DNA from: Chinchilla lanigera
Taxonomy: Eukaryota > Chordata > Mammalia > Rodentia > Chinchillidae
Reading direction: 5' to 3'
Assembly: GCF_000276665.1 (NCBI RefSeq)
Contig: NW_004955475.1
Location: 2,644,820 to 2,708,819, forward strand
Length of the DNA: 64,000 nucleotides
Position 1 is the stretch's first letter, and every line of letters starts with the position of its first letter. This document shows positions 34,415 through 45,964 of the stretch, piece by piece. The notes under the pieces are model-generated. The model worked only from the letters and a program-made list of their open reading frames with translations, ran no database searches and was not told where the DNA came from. The translations under genes were made by a program, and so were the position numbers.

Positions 34415-35371
34415 AATTTAACACATAAAACTAACCATTATGATCCAAACCTTGTCAACTTGACATTCATATACATTCCTGAAGCCATACTTAATTTCTA
34501 AAGAAAGCTACTAGTAAGGTCATACACCCATTTAACATGATACAACTATTCTATGTATTATTAGAAAAACTTTAACCCTCTCTGCACAAGAGGATATATA
34601 GTAAAGTCCTTAGGTAATGTTTCCCCTACTTGCTTTCCTTTCCTGTATCTTAAATATTATAATATAAATAGTATTTAAGTATAATGTTGTTATAAAGTCT
34701 ATATACCTTTTATTCATGGTAGGGGTAAGAGAAAAGAAAAAAATACATATTTTAATACTTGTATGCATATATTAATAACAAAATCAAGAAAGAAATATGA
34801 CAATTATAGTTCTTATTTGTATAACTGTTCATGTGATCATAGCTGGTATTTATGCCTACTGTATTCAATTCTGGATTCTCTTTACCCACAGCAAGCACTT
34901 CAGCTGGTTTTAATTCTTTTAGAGTAAATGAAATCCATTACACTTAGTACTTTGGGCCATTAGTAGAACTGCCTGAATTGGGTGATTGTAGTTTTTCATT
35001 AGTTCAATTGCAGGGTATGATATTACTAAGAGATGCTTTATGGGAATACCTTATATTCCAAACATGTCCTTTCTTATCACTATCATGAGGGAGCAGTCTA
35101 GTTCCCCTCTTTATAGTCAAGATCAATCACTCTAGCCATTGCAATAACTCCCTTCTGTGCCTATTGATTTAGAGGCCTAAGGAGTTCAAAGTAATTAGTG
35201 ACAGTCTTAAACTACAGTTAAGCGGAATTATTGTTATGTCTCCTGTTGGACACCTTCCTTCCTTAGAACTCAGACCTTAGACCAGAAGACTATCAGGTCA
35301 CAGGGACAAGAAACAAATAAACAAAAAAATTTCCCCTTACCCTAAGTAATCAACTAGGGCTTAGCAATCTG

Positions 35372-35689
35372 GACTTTGACTTATCAAGGTTGTTCTGGCT
35401 ATGGCCACCAATGAGTGTCCAATTACTAGCAACAGAGATCATTACCAGGTCCATGATATGGCACTGTTTTTCCAGTTACCTGACTGTGGGCTGATTACAT
35501 CAGTCTGCTTCCATCGTGGAAGGGGCAGCATTCTATTGTTACTGGAATAGACACATACTGTCAATATGGATTTGCCTTCCCTGCACACAACGCTTCTGCC
35601 AAAACTACCAGCTATGGATTTATAGAATGCCTTATTCATTATCACGGTATTGCATACAACATTGCTTCTCCTCAAGAAACTCACTTCAT
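35372..35689 (+). pseudogene. ERVL integrase fragment in inverted orientation (left arm)
   Basis: 318 bp matching the reverse complement of 35991-36308 with scattered differences. It encodes the same integrase region with stops, pointing the opposite way to the rest of the provirus. Confidence 0.8.
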
Positions 35690-35699
35690 AACAAATCAG

Positions 35700-36308
35700 C
35701 TAGCTGATTAGTAAGGGCAGGAGTAAATGGTGCCACTTCCTTTACCTCCCTTTAAATCCAAGATCCATGAATCCTCACTGTGGAAGAAAAAGTACCAGAT
35801 GACACTGATTCAGAGCATATATAGCTTCCTAGAGAACCTTGCCCCAGCTCTGCAAGTTCTTGCCACCTAGCTGGCACTGTAGCCCTCAAAAGGCCATTTC
35901 ACTGTTCTGTCAAAGCAGCTGCTTCTGAGTGGTAAGGAACAGGGCAAGAATAAATTCCACGAGCCTGGGACCATCCCCTTACCTCTGCTGTGAAATGAGT
36001 TTCTTGAGAAGAAGCAATGTTGTATGCAATACCATAATGACGAATAAGGCATTCTATAAATCCATAGGTGGTAGTTTTGGCAGAAGCATTGTGTGCAGGG
36101 AAGGCAAATCCATATCCACAGTATGTGTCCATTCCAGTAACAACAGAATGCTGCCCCTTCCACGGTGGAAGCAGACTGATGCAATCAGCCCACCATCAGG
36201 TAACTGGGAGAACGATGCCATATCATGGACCTAGTAATGATCTCTGTTGCTAGTAACTGGGCAGTCATTAGTGCCATAGCCAGAACAACCTTGATAAGTC
36301 AAAGTCCA
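35700..36308 (-). pseudogene. ERVL integrase remnant (right arm and continuation)
   Basis: A minus-strand frame of over 70 codons stays open at 35899-36132 and matches the catalytic core of ERVL-type integrase (Tyr/Gly-rich strand, then Ala-His-Asn-Ala and Thr-His-Phe words). It continues toward 35700 in broken frames. Non-functional. Confidence 0.75.
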
Positions 36309-36452
36309 CTTTGCTATACCCTTGAATAACTTTAAACTTCCCATCATGTCCACTTAGTTCCTGAACCCATTGGGTAATTGGAGGGATACCTGAGGATACA
36401 TACTACCTGGTGTCTTCATAGCAGGTCATTCTATCTACTCGATTATTAAAAA

Positions 36453-36712
36453 TCCAAAATCCAAAGAGGCTACTAGATACTGCACCTCTTTCATAGTTGT
36501 AGGATGGGCCAGATTCAGCAGTTCACCCTTCCCAGTAGAAGGGATATCTCACCATGCCTCGCACCACTGAATTCCTAGAAATTTTGCTGAGAATACCCCT
36601 GTCTTTCCATTAAGTCTAGACTGGCTACCTCTTATTCACTGGGTCTTATTGGCATATTGCCATCAGTGTAATGGACTGGTATAATAACTTGTAAATGGAA
36701 GACAATCAAATC
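36453..36712 (-). repeat. Direct repeat inside ERVL pol, copy 1
   Basis: 260 bp beginning TCCAAAATCCAAAGAGGC, closely matching 37698-37958, 1245 bp away. Confidence 0.9.
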
Positions 36713-37697
36713 TCCTCCTGAGGTCACTATTTGATGGCATTCATGTGAAACACATACATTTATATTTTTCCTATTCAAGAGATCTATAAATATATCTCTT
36801 CCATAGACCTTGTCTCTAATTTTCTGATTGTGTTCCTTTCAAGTCCTTGTTCATCCAGGAAATGGCTACATCTCATGAATTGACATATAATTGTTTATCT
36901 GACCATTTCTCATCCCAAGCAAAGTGAACAACCAGATGCTGGAAGTTCTGTTCACTGAGAGGATTTCATTTTTATCACTTTCCGTTAAGAATATCCCCAA
37001 AATGGGCTGTAGAGCTGCATCTCATCATATCTAGGTGATACATATATGTCGTGCAGAACCATATATTAAACCAGGTGCTGGTCTTATTTTCCTCAGTCAC
37101 CTGATTGTGGGGAGTGCCCCATGAGATCATAAGAGCAGGCTTGGAGAAAAGGCAGTGTGGCTGTGGAGGTCATGGGCATTTGGGCTACTTCTACATATAA
37201 CTTACTTGTGTATTTACAGTCTTCTTGAACCCGGTCTCCAGTATATATCTTGAACTTGGTGATGGAGTACAGCTGTGCATGCTTCACCTTATGGCATGAA
37301 GTTAAATAGCACCCAGTTCGTGATGGGCACCTCAGGTCTTATGGTGGTCATGGTTAAGTGTATGTACTATGACCCAGTAGCAGGCTAAGAGTTGTTTATC
37401 AAAAGGAGAGTGGTTGCCGGTGGAAGATGGCAGGGCTTTGATTCAATATCTTAAGATGTGGACTATTGTTCAACTACGAGGGCCTTCCAAATCCCCTAAA
37501 CAGCATCCCTGTCTATCACTGACACTTCAATTATCATCAGATTTGCTGTATCATACAAGCCAAGAGGAGGGGAGCTTACACAATAATGTGTACTTGTTGC
37601 ACAGCTTTCTTCTATTCCTTGTCCCACTCAAAACTTGAATCCTATTGAATTACTCAGTAAATGTGCTAGAGTAATACACCCCAAAGAATATGGTACC

Positions 37698-37958
37698 TCC
37701 AAAATCCAAAGAGGCCTAGTAGATATTGTGCCTCTTTCATGGTTGTAGGATGGGCTACACGCAACAGTTCACCCTTCCCAGTGGAAGGGGTATCTCACCA
37801 TGCCTCACACCACTGAATTCCTAGAAATTTTACTGAGAATACCCCTGTCTTTCCCGTAAGTCTAGAGTGGCTACCTCTTATTCACTGGGTCCTACTGGCA
37901 TATTGTCATCAGTGTAGTGGACTGGTATAATATCTTGTAAATGGAAGACAATCAAATC
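37698..37958 (-). repeat. Direct repeat inside ERVL pol, copy 2
   Basis: Second copy, differing from copy 1 by scattered substitutions, so the duplication is not recent. Confidence 0.9.
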
Positions 37959-38439
37959 CCAACAAAGGAGATTTGACATAGGGGTAGAAAGTTTTTATCT
38001 CCCTGAAATAGGTTAATGATAGTATGTTTCTATTACATCAGAATAGATGTATTACAGAATAGATGTAATAGATGTATTACATCTGGCTATGCCACCTGAA
38101 AGTAAGCTGGTGGGATTTATGGATCTGTATGGAGGAAAATGCATTTGTAGGACAAATAGTTGCATATAGGTACCAGAAGATGTGTTAGTTTGCTCAAGCA
38201 GTGAAAGCACATATGCCTATAATTGTAGTCACTACCTGGTTGAATATCTGATAATCCACTAAGAGGATTTGCCTTTTACAGAGGCTAAAGAGGCAAGTTT
38301 AATGAGGATGTAGTGGATGTCACTAATCCTACATCTTTCAAGTTTTTGATGGTAGCACTAATCTCCAGAATCCCTTCAGGAATTCAGCATTGCTTTTGCT
38401 TTACTGTTTTCCTAGGTAAAAGTGTTCCAATGGCTTTCG

Positions 38440-38770
38440 CTTGGCTTTTCCTACCCATAACAACACTTACTCTTTAGGTAAGGGAACTAGTTTAAGAATT
38501 TTGGCAGTTGCTAAGTGAGTCTATTCCAATTATGCATTCTAGAATTTGGAAAATAGCTACAGTATGGGTTCCCTATATGACAAACCTGAGCTGTAACTCC
38601 GTTGACCATCTGACATTTGTAAGCCATGCCTGGTGAACCACAGCAACATTTTGAGTCTCCTAGCACTAGTGTAACTTCAGAACCCAATAGTGCCTAAAAG
38701 ATCTGGAGCCTTTCCTTTGCCCCATTGTGTGGTCACCCTGGTAAAAGGCTGTACCTCCATGTGGGGGAGG
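38440..38770 (-). pseudogene. ERVL protease-region remnant
   Basis: On minus, broken frames look like the retroviral aspartic protease region of ERVL. A frameshift near 38690 disrupts the expected active-site segment. Confidence 0.45.
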
Positions 38771-38879
38771 CAGGAAAATTAATGGTATAAATTTTGGCAA
38801 TATAGTTCTTACATGGACTCAGCCATCCCTTCATTCAAGGGGCTCTAGGTCCTTTAACCTGGCATGAAGGTATAGAGAC

Positions 38880-39252
38880 TGAGAGAAGGGGAGAGGTTGA
38901 TTTGTGTTAGGGAATTGGATTTACTGATTATGAAGGCCAGCAATTCTGAAACCTACAGGACAGGCACACTAGAAAGCCACTGAAAAATTAATGTTGCAGT
39001 TGTAGTTAGAATGCAACCTGGAGGTAGAATTTGTTTTTCTTCAGTATACCTGCCTTTTTCTCTTAAGGTCTTCAACTGATCTGATGAGGCCTGCCCTCAT
39101 TATTAAGGTTAATCAGTTTTACTCAGAATCTACTTATTTAAATGTTAATGTATTCTGAAAATATCTTCATATTAACATCCAGACTGGTGTTTGGCCAAAT
39201 GTCTGGAGACTGTGATCTAACCAAGGTAACACATAAAATTAACCACCATAGT
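38880..39252 (-). mobile_element. MLT2-like LTR (5' LTR of the ERVL), internally deleted
   Basis: Aligns to the LTR at 33857-34442: TTCAACTGATCTGATGAGGC, CTGGTGTTTGGCCAAATGTC and ACACATAAAATTAACCACC are shared blocks. The LTR 3' end is shortened. Confidence 0.6.
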
Positions 39253-39862
39253 GTGTCCACACATACAACTAACTAATCCACCCACTCATGGAAAAATATC
39301 TGTGTATATATATTTGTCAATAGATATTTTCCATGTATATGTTCGCATTTATACATAGAAACATCCAAGATAGGTAGAACTTTTGTATACGTGGGGGGTT
39401 ATAGCTACACAGTGAAGTAAATACAGTACATTTGTTAATAATATATATGAATGTACATATACAAGTATATGAAAGATCCACAGACAGGTTAAAAGTATTT
39501 TGATTTACAAAATCTTGATATAGATAGAACCACCTTAAAATGAGCCAAATTTGCTGATTTGGAGTGTTAGAATTGTGTTAAGACTCTTTTGTATGACAAG
39601 TTTTATTTTCCAACATAGTGTTCTCCATGAGTATAGAGCACACAAGCAGCATATGTCTGAAGAATTCTAGTAGCCATTGACATTTTAGACCTGACCTGAA
39701 ATAATTTCTGTTATCCTAGTTTGTGAAATAATGTATATACTCAAAATTCCTCTTAATAAAGAACTCCTGATTAAAATATGCTGTAACAGTTACAGATTAG
39801 ATTTTCCAGTGAAAGAGGAGAACTATTATATGCTGATCAGTATGTTGGACTTTTTAATTCAG

Positions 39863-39958
39863 ATTTTTAAAGAGCGAGAAGAAGATCTGAGACGCTTGTC
39901 TCGCCCATTGGAATGTTCTTGTTTCCGAACATCTATTTGGGATGAAACTCTTTATAAG
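39863..39958 (+). CDS. RRAGB: RRAGB coding exon 6
   Basis: Residues 173-204, from [12 protein letters not shown] to SIWDETLYK, the end of the GTPase domain including the G5 region around CFRTS. The phase is 0 at both ends. Acceptor ATTCAG ending at 39862, donor GTGTGT at 39959. It lies about 600 bp downstream of the ERVL provirus in intron 5. Confidence 0.97.
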
Positions 39959-42137
39959 GTGTGTATGTTTCTGAGTTCTCTCATTTTAAGATCATGAAAA
40001 AAAGCTAGAACAATATTAACAAAATCAAAAGATTTTAAGCCATTTCATAGCCATCTAGATTTGTTGTACTAAAAAAAAAATATTGCTTGAAGAATATCAA
40101 GCTAGATTTATTGTACTAAAAAAAGGAATAATCTACAACAAATCGCTTGAAGAATATCCAACGTAACAGTAAGAGGTTTTAGTCTTGATGTTAGATTGGG
40201 TCAGCATCATTACCAAATAACATTGGATTAGTCAGTTTGGCTATGATTCATTTAATACTGATTGTAATGATCCCAGAAGTTCACTTACTGGCCATCACTC
40301 GTTCTGATTTATTGTGGTCTCATTGCTGATTGGATTTGTGTCTAGTGCTCAGTTACAGCTGCATGATAATGGTTTAAGTTAATCTGCTTTAAGTTTGAAT
40401 AGTAACAGTAGAAAAATATTTAGTGGAGAGGTTGGAAAAAGGAGTCCTAGAATGAGACATGTTATGCCTAGAAGACAGCAGCTTCAACTTTCATGCCACA
40501 TTGGAGACCAGCATTCTTTCAACAAGAAGGATTGTTCCCATGGCTAGGATAGATGTCCCACTACTTGCGGTAATTGTAGAGATTATAACAGCACTTCTGT
40601 GTGGATGAAGCTGAAATTAACTTACTGGCACATGGGATCCTGCTTCTTTCCTTTTTCCTGCTGATACAATGATTTAAGGACTGGCTCATTTTGTGTCTTC
40701 CTGTGGTCAGACCTTTCCTTCAGACTGCTTCTGGTACCCATTGACAAGTCTGACTTCAAAAGGATCGCGAAGGATCCTTTTCTATCACTAGTAGCTAAAG
40801 CCTCAGTATCAACTGCGTCTGACAAGTATCTACAACCAGAAATACAGAAGCCTGACTTGCCAAGGAGAAAAAAACATTGGACTTTAAAAATAGCCATTGC
40901 ATTTAAAGACAAAAGACTAATTTATTTTTTCCCAATAGTATGTTGACCCAGCCTCATTCTAATAACATCATTTTGAGATACCTGTCTAGGAAGTACTGTT
41001 CTAGATTAATGTGGGCCGAATTTCTCTCAAAGCCTTATTCCCATAGAACAGGTAACCGTGAATAAGGATGGACATGACGCACTGATAAGAGCCAACTGCG
41101 GTGTGAAGGATGGCAATACATAACACGACCAAAGACAATTGGCTAATCACAACACTGCTGTGAGTGAAAATGTCTCTGCTGTGGTTAGCTTTGGTGCCTT
41201 CTCCAAGGTAAATTCAGCAGTGACATTAACACCGACCTGGGAACCTGGAACCTGAACTCCTATGCCTAAGTGATAAAACTAATTGGAACAAAGACATGAC
41301 ACTACTAGCTCTTAAATCAATGTTGCATAGAACTGACTTAAATTTTTATATTAAGTTTTATTCAATAAGCACTCATTGCCTATCTGCTTGATGCTATTGC
41401 ATATTCAAATGATTAAGATCAGGTTCCTGCCCTTTAGTATGGGAAAGAAGAACACAGTACACCTAACCAGAAAAATTGGAGTGACAGTGAAGGCAGTATA
41501 ATAGAATTACAATTAGAAGAGCCATAAGAGAATTGAGGGAGGGTGTGGTTCATTTCAGTTGCTTACATTAGTCATACTCTGGATGAAATTAATTTTAGGC
41601 AAGCACAGTGGACCTTTTAAAGTTCAGTTGGATCAATAATTTTTACAGATGACAACAAACCTTTGGGAACGATAATGCCACTCATTTCTCTTGTAATGAT
41701 GTATTATACCACTGAGGGGAAGGGCCATTTGTCCATTTTGCCCTAATATTTTCACAAAATTGATTCTTGGATGTATACTGTTTGAATTAAATATTTATTG
41801 AATGTATAGTTTAGAAGCTTTCTAGGCAGTAGATCACACTTTGCAACCGTTTTTTTCTAAGGCAACATGATGGCATTAAATTACTTGTTCACTTTTAATT
41901 ATCAATAGAAAGAAGTTTCTTTAACATTTCATAAAAGTGTATGAATTTAAAAATACAACTCAAGGGAAAGTCAAATATTATTTTTTCTATTCATATGTGT
42001 TATATTTTATGTCAGTATTTGTTTGGGTCTCAAATATCATCATATTTTGCTGTCTATATTATAACGCATGTACCTATTTCAAAGGTCAGGGCCTGAGTAC
42101 CTGTTAGTAATATTATACTGTGCTTCCATCCTGCTAG
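39959..42137 (+). other. RRAGB intron 6
   Basis: No common repeat recognised. 40050-40160 holds a short imperfect duplication (CTAGATTTRTTGTACTAAAA twice). 40600-41280 is a more GC-rich, coding-like stretch of unknown origin. Confidence 0.85.
40600..41280. other. Unrecognised coding-like stretch in intron 6
   Basis: Composition is less AT-rich than the flanks and long open stretches occur (minus 40622-40912, 96 codons; plus 40733-40938, about 68 codons). Neither resembles a family I know. It could be a processed pseudogene fragment or chance. Confidence 0.25.
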
Positions 42138-42260
42138 GCTTGGTCCAGCATTGTTTATCACCTGATTCCCAATGTTCAGCAACTGGAAATGAACCTAAGA
42201 AATTTTGCTGAAATCATTGAAGCTGACGAAGTACTTCTGTTTGAGAGATCTACTTTTCTG
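42138..42260 (+). CDS. RRAGB: RRAGB coding exon 7
   Basis: Residues 205-245, the linker and the start of the C-terminal roadblock-type dimerisation domain: [15 protein letters not shown] to [10 protein letters not shown]. The exon is phase 0 at both ends. Acceptor TGCTAG ending at 42137, donor GTAAGA at 42261. His212 (Gln in human) and Ser242 (Ala in human) are substitutions relative to the remembered human sequence. Confidence 0.97.
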
Positions 42261-42884
42261 GTAAGAACTTTGTGCTCTCCATATACACTTCACACTGTAC
42301 TTTCTTTTATTCAGCAACAGAAAATGGCATGTTTCCACTTTCAGGAAATTTCCCCGTTTTATCATTACTTTAGCATGCATACCATTATTTATAAAGTAGT
42401 ATTGTCAAGAAATGATCTGAAAGAAGAACTTTCGTGTGTAGCCCTTTAGTAGTCAAACTTAGATTTTGGCAGGTATGTCTTAGGCAGTTTAGATTATTTC
42501 TTCTAACAACTGTTCATTTGTGATAAAGGATTCCTTTTTCTTGTTCATCTTTATTATGAAATTTACGTATTTTCTCTTTGAGAAAACTCTCTTCCCATCT
42601 CATTCTCCGAAAGAGTGAATTGAAAGCTTCCAACATGGTAGAGATGTAGTGGCCAATTCAGTGTTGTAGCCGAGTTCAGGTGGGGAATTGGAGGGGGAAA
42701 CGGGCATGTTACTATTTTTCCTTTTTGTGTATATTGAATTTAGCAAAGACCCTACTTTTTGTACAACTCTTAGCAGGAGACACAAATTCTAGTATTACAT
42801 GTATTTTGAAAATTAGTAGGAACTAATTTCAGATATCACAACACATTGCATAAATAATTGCTACTAGCTTAATAAATGTAACCC

Positions 42885-43105
42885 TGAGAGCAGATCCTAG
42901 AATTTGTTTTTTAGCTCTATCAGTGCTTGTTGATTTTAGACACATTTCTTAATCTCTCTGAGCTTGCTTCCCTTTCTGTAAAATGGGAAAAATAATATCT
43001 ATATTAGGATTAGCCTGTGGATTAAAATGGTACAAGGTACATTTAGCACCTAGCACAAGCCTTGGCGTGTAGGTGGAAAACTATTAAGCATTAGTTCTTT
43101 TTGTG
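42885..43105 (+). mobile_element. MIR SINE
   Basis: CACATTTCTTAATCTCTCTG, CTTTCTGTAAAATGGGAAAA and TAGCACCTAGCACAAGCC follow the MIR consensus in order. Confidence 0.7.
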
Positions 43106-44029
43106 GTTATAGCATTAGAGAGTGGAGACTCTAAAGTGCAGTTTCCCCACCCCCACTCCCTTCCTTTATGGAAACATTATTTGTAACTATAACGGTATAT
43201 GAGAACCATCCTTCCTGCTAGCTGGTACAGCTGAATCAAGGAGTCCTAACTAGAATATCTTCTGCCTCAGCTCACTGATACTGGTTACTTGCTGGGATTT
43301 ACTACTCTGAGCCCTTTTTTTCCTGCTATTGTGAGTAGCAACAAGCAAGTAAGCTATTAATATGCATGGCATGACATAATCCTGCTTCAGCAGCATTTCC
43401 GTGCCACATCTGCCACACATAATCATAGAACATAACCTAATATAAGCTCTCTACTCCTCATTAACAGTAACAGGTAGCTTTTGTTCCTCGTGAAGACCAA
43501 CTGTAAGTATGACTGTTTTACTGAGGGGGTTAAATAAAGCAAGGTAGATTTCTTCTGTCATTGGTATAGGAATTGTATTTTGAAAATACCACATTTTCTC
43601 ATAGAATTTCTCTATGAATTTTCTTCTGGTGAGTGACTGTTTTGTCTTTTACTAGAAACTTTTCCTCTGTGTATTTAGCCTTTAGGGTGCTAGTGTGGTT
43701 TTATTAAAATATGAAAATGTTATGGAAGGTATTTCAGTTGTTGTGAGAGTTCATCCTGAATAGACTTATTCTGAATAATAACAAATAATAATAAAGTCCT
43801 TATGTTGGAGTGATCTAGTAAAGCATTTTAAGTATTATACCAATGTTATATTAATTTCATTAAATTTAATGCAGCAAATATACCTCAAGAACAGCTAGAT
43901 ATTTTTACTTATTTTCATTTTTGATTTTTACTTTTAATATCAAAGACCAGCCTATGAAAGGTTGAAATAAGATGAACATTTAATGACTAAAGTAATTGAG
44001 GAAGAAATTATGACCCAAAATACAAATGT

Positions 44030-44330
44030 TCCTTGACTTAGGATGAGGTTATGTGCTGAAGAAACCAGTGTAAGTTGACAATGCACTTAATATACCTGTC
44101 CTACCACACATTATAGCTTAACAAAGCAAGTACACTGAAAAGCATAGATTGTTCTCCCCTGTGATCTCATGGCTACAAGGAGATATGATTCACTGCTGCT
44201 GCTCCGCATCGAAAGAGAGTAGTGAACCATATATCACCAGCCTAGGCAGATTTGAAGTGTGATTCCTACTGAATGCATATCATTTTCTCATAGTTGTAAA
44301 CAATCACGCATCAAAGACCATCTGTAGAGA
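44030..44330. mobile_element. Tigger-like (Tc1/mariner) non-autonomous element
   Basis: TTCCTTGACTTAGGATGAGG at the left, CTCATGGCTACAAGGAGAT and GCATCGAAAGAGAGTAGTG in the middle, and AATGCATATCATTTTCTCAT at the right follow, in order, an old Tigger-derived element as I remember it. Confidence 0.5.
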
Positions 44331-44572
44331 ATTCTTATGTGATTTAATACAGTTATAACTAAGCAAAACAAGATAGGTCATCCAAATGGATGTTGATATC
44401 ACATACAGTATTGACAAGTATATTTACAAAGGGAAAGAGACAGTAAACTATGTGGCAAGTCTGCTCAGAAAATGTAGATGACCAAGAAACCAGCAGATAT
44501 CTTCTTTGAGTAGCACCAGAGGGTAATATTAGTAGTTTGCATGCATTCATAGGGTAGTATTCTTTTTTACAG

Positions 44573-44664
44573 GTGATTTCTCATTATCAGTGTAAAGAAC
44601 AGCGTGATGCCCATAGATTTGAGAAAATCAGCAACATTATTAAGCAATTCAAATTGAGTTGCAG
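44573..44664 (+). CDS. RRAGB: RRAGB coding exon 8
   Basis: Residues 246-275 plus two bases of codon 276: [20 protein letters not shown] and then [10 protein letters not shown]. Part of the C-terminal dimerisation domain that contacts RagC/D. Acceptor TTACAG ending at 44572, donor GTAAGA at 44665. Confidence 0.97.
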
Positions 44665-45848
44665 GTAAGAGATCTTGATGTATGGTCTATTATTTTCCAC
44701 AAAAAATACTACCAATTTTTGAGAGATTCAATTAACTATACTTGACTGTACTTATGTTTTCATAGTATTTCTTTTATTCAGAAAGAAAAATGCTAAGGTT
44801 GCCTACAGTTTACTGAAGGGCAGGCCGTTTTCATTTAATTCAAATTTAACTGGTGCAGAAGCATATGAACAATATTCAAGCAGAGTACCCTTTCAAAATA
44901 TTTGGTGTGATTTGTAAATAAGCAGAATACCTAAGACACTTTGAAAAGAAGGAAGGAAAACTTGTTCTATTATTTACAAAAATTTACTATAAAATTTTAG
45001 TAATAGAAGTAGTGAGATACTGATTTTAGAATTGCTATATGAGTGTAGAAATTTCTAATCATGTTGTATCATCTTTGTCTAAATAAGATTTGAATCTTAG
45101 CTTTGTTAATATAAGAAAAAGAGATGGCCAAACATTACAATTTAGTAAAGATTTAAAAATGAAAATTCTTTTGGTATAAGTTTATCTACTTTACATTTTA
45201 ACATACTTTGAGGCTCTCTAGAATGTTTTTTGCTGCCGTATTTAAAGTAATAGTAAATGACAAACAGTTACTTTGTTTTCAGAAAATGAATCATTTCTTG
45301 AATCTAAATGTAACACTGCAAAGAAATAGTCATTTATCTCAGAGATAACAAAATTCCACATTAGGATAAGTATTCTCAAATTCTAGAGAAAATATTTATA
45401 TCAGCATTTTTAACATGTATCTTGGTCTCTACTTTCAGTTCTTAGTCAATATCAAATTCTAACTTATTTACCATTCTAGTAACCTACAGAATATTTTAAA
45501 GTTGGGTGTGGTGATGGTACACTGTAATCATAGCATTCTGGGAGGCTGAGGCAGGAGGATCACAAGTGCAAGCCTCACTTGGATAACTTAGCAAGTTAGC
45601 AAGACCATTTGTCAAAATATAAAATTTGAAAAAGGCCTACAAATGTAGCTCAGTGCAACAGCCTTGGGTTCAGTCTCCAGCACCACGAAAAGAAAGTTAA
45701 ATTCATTCTTAGAATGTCTTTAGAAAGTGTTATAATGAAGGTGGAACATGGAGCGATAATACTATAAAATATTTAACCTAAAAGATAAGAAATTCTTATA
45801 TTTTTAATTTTTTGTCATCTTTAATTGCTTTTCTCATTTCTTCTGTAG
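44665..45848 (+). other. RRAGB intron 8
   Basis: AT-rich, with a B1-dID chimera at 45502-45697; otherwise unassigned. Confidence 0.85.
45502..45697 (+). mobile_element. B1-dID chimeric SINE
   Basis: A B1 left part (TTGGGTGTGGTGATGGTACA, GGGAGGCTGAGGCAGGAGGA) fused to an ID-like right part (AATGTAGCTCAGTGCAACAG, GGTTCAGTCTCCAGCACC). This composite SINE type is known from non-murid rodents. Confidence 0.75.
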
Positions 45849-45964
45849 CAAACTGGCTGCCTCTTTCCAGAGTATGGAAGTCAGGAACTCTAACTTTGCT
45901 GCTTTCATTGACATCTTCACATCTAATACTTATGTGATGGTTGTGATGTCTGATCCATCCATTC
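45849..45964 (+). CDS. RRAGB: RRAGB coding exon 9
   Basis: This exon completes Ser276 and encodes residues 277-314 plus one base of codon 315: [20 protein letters not shown], then [18 protein letters not shown]. Acceptor CTGTAG ending at 45848, donor GTAAGT at 45965. I see no difference from human here. Confidence 0.97.

Larger units (their letters stand above)
33857..34442 (-). mobile_element. MLT2-like LTR (3' LTR of the ERVL)
   Basis: On minus it starts near TAATGGTTAG-type sequence and ends TTTCTCTGTTTCCCTAGAAA-like. It contains a (TG)n run where MLT2 LTRs often have TA/CA repeats and is interrupted by an ID SINE at 34307-34414. Confidence 0.6.
33857..39252 (-). mobile_element. ERVL endogenous retrovirus, antisense to RRAGB, rearranged
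   Basis: MLT2-like LTRs flank pol remnants. Read on minus: 5' LTR (39252 to about 38880), protease region (about 38770-38440), RT/RNase H material (about 38400-36450) and integrase (36308-35700). There is no recognisable env, as expected for ERVL, and little gag. Stops and frameshifts are frequent. Odd points: an inverted copy of the integrase segment at 35372-35689 and a 260-bp direct duplication (36453-36712 and 37698-37958). An ID SINE later entered the 3' LTR. Confidence 0.75.
32624..39862 (+). other. RRAGB intron 5 (hosts an ERVL provirus)
   Basis: Longest intron (7.2 kb). 32624-33850 is unassigned apart from old MIR/L2-like words near 32935; 33857-39252 is the ERVL provirus; 39253-39862 is AT-rich and unassigned. 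Confidence 0.9.
42261..44572 (+). other. RRAGB intron 7
   Basis: Contains a MIR (42885-43105) and a Tigger-like MITE (44030-44330). The rest is unassigned. Confidence 0.85.

Noticed and set aside
39731..39862. Upstream extension of the ORF containing RRAGB exon 6 (MYILKIPLN...)
   Set aside because: It is intron read-through in the same frame. The strong ATTCAG acceptor at 39862 and the exact match of IFKEREEDL to RagB define the exon start.
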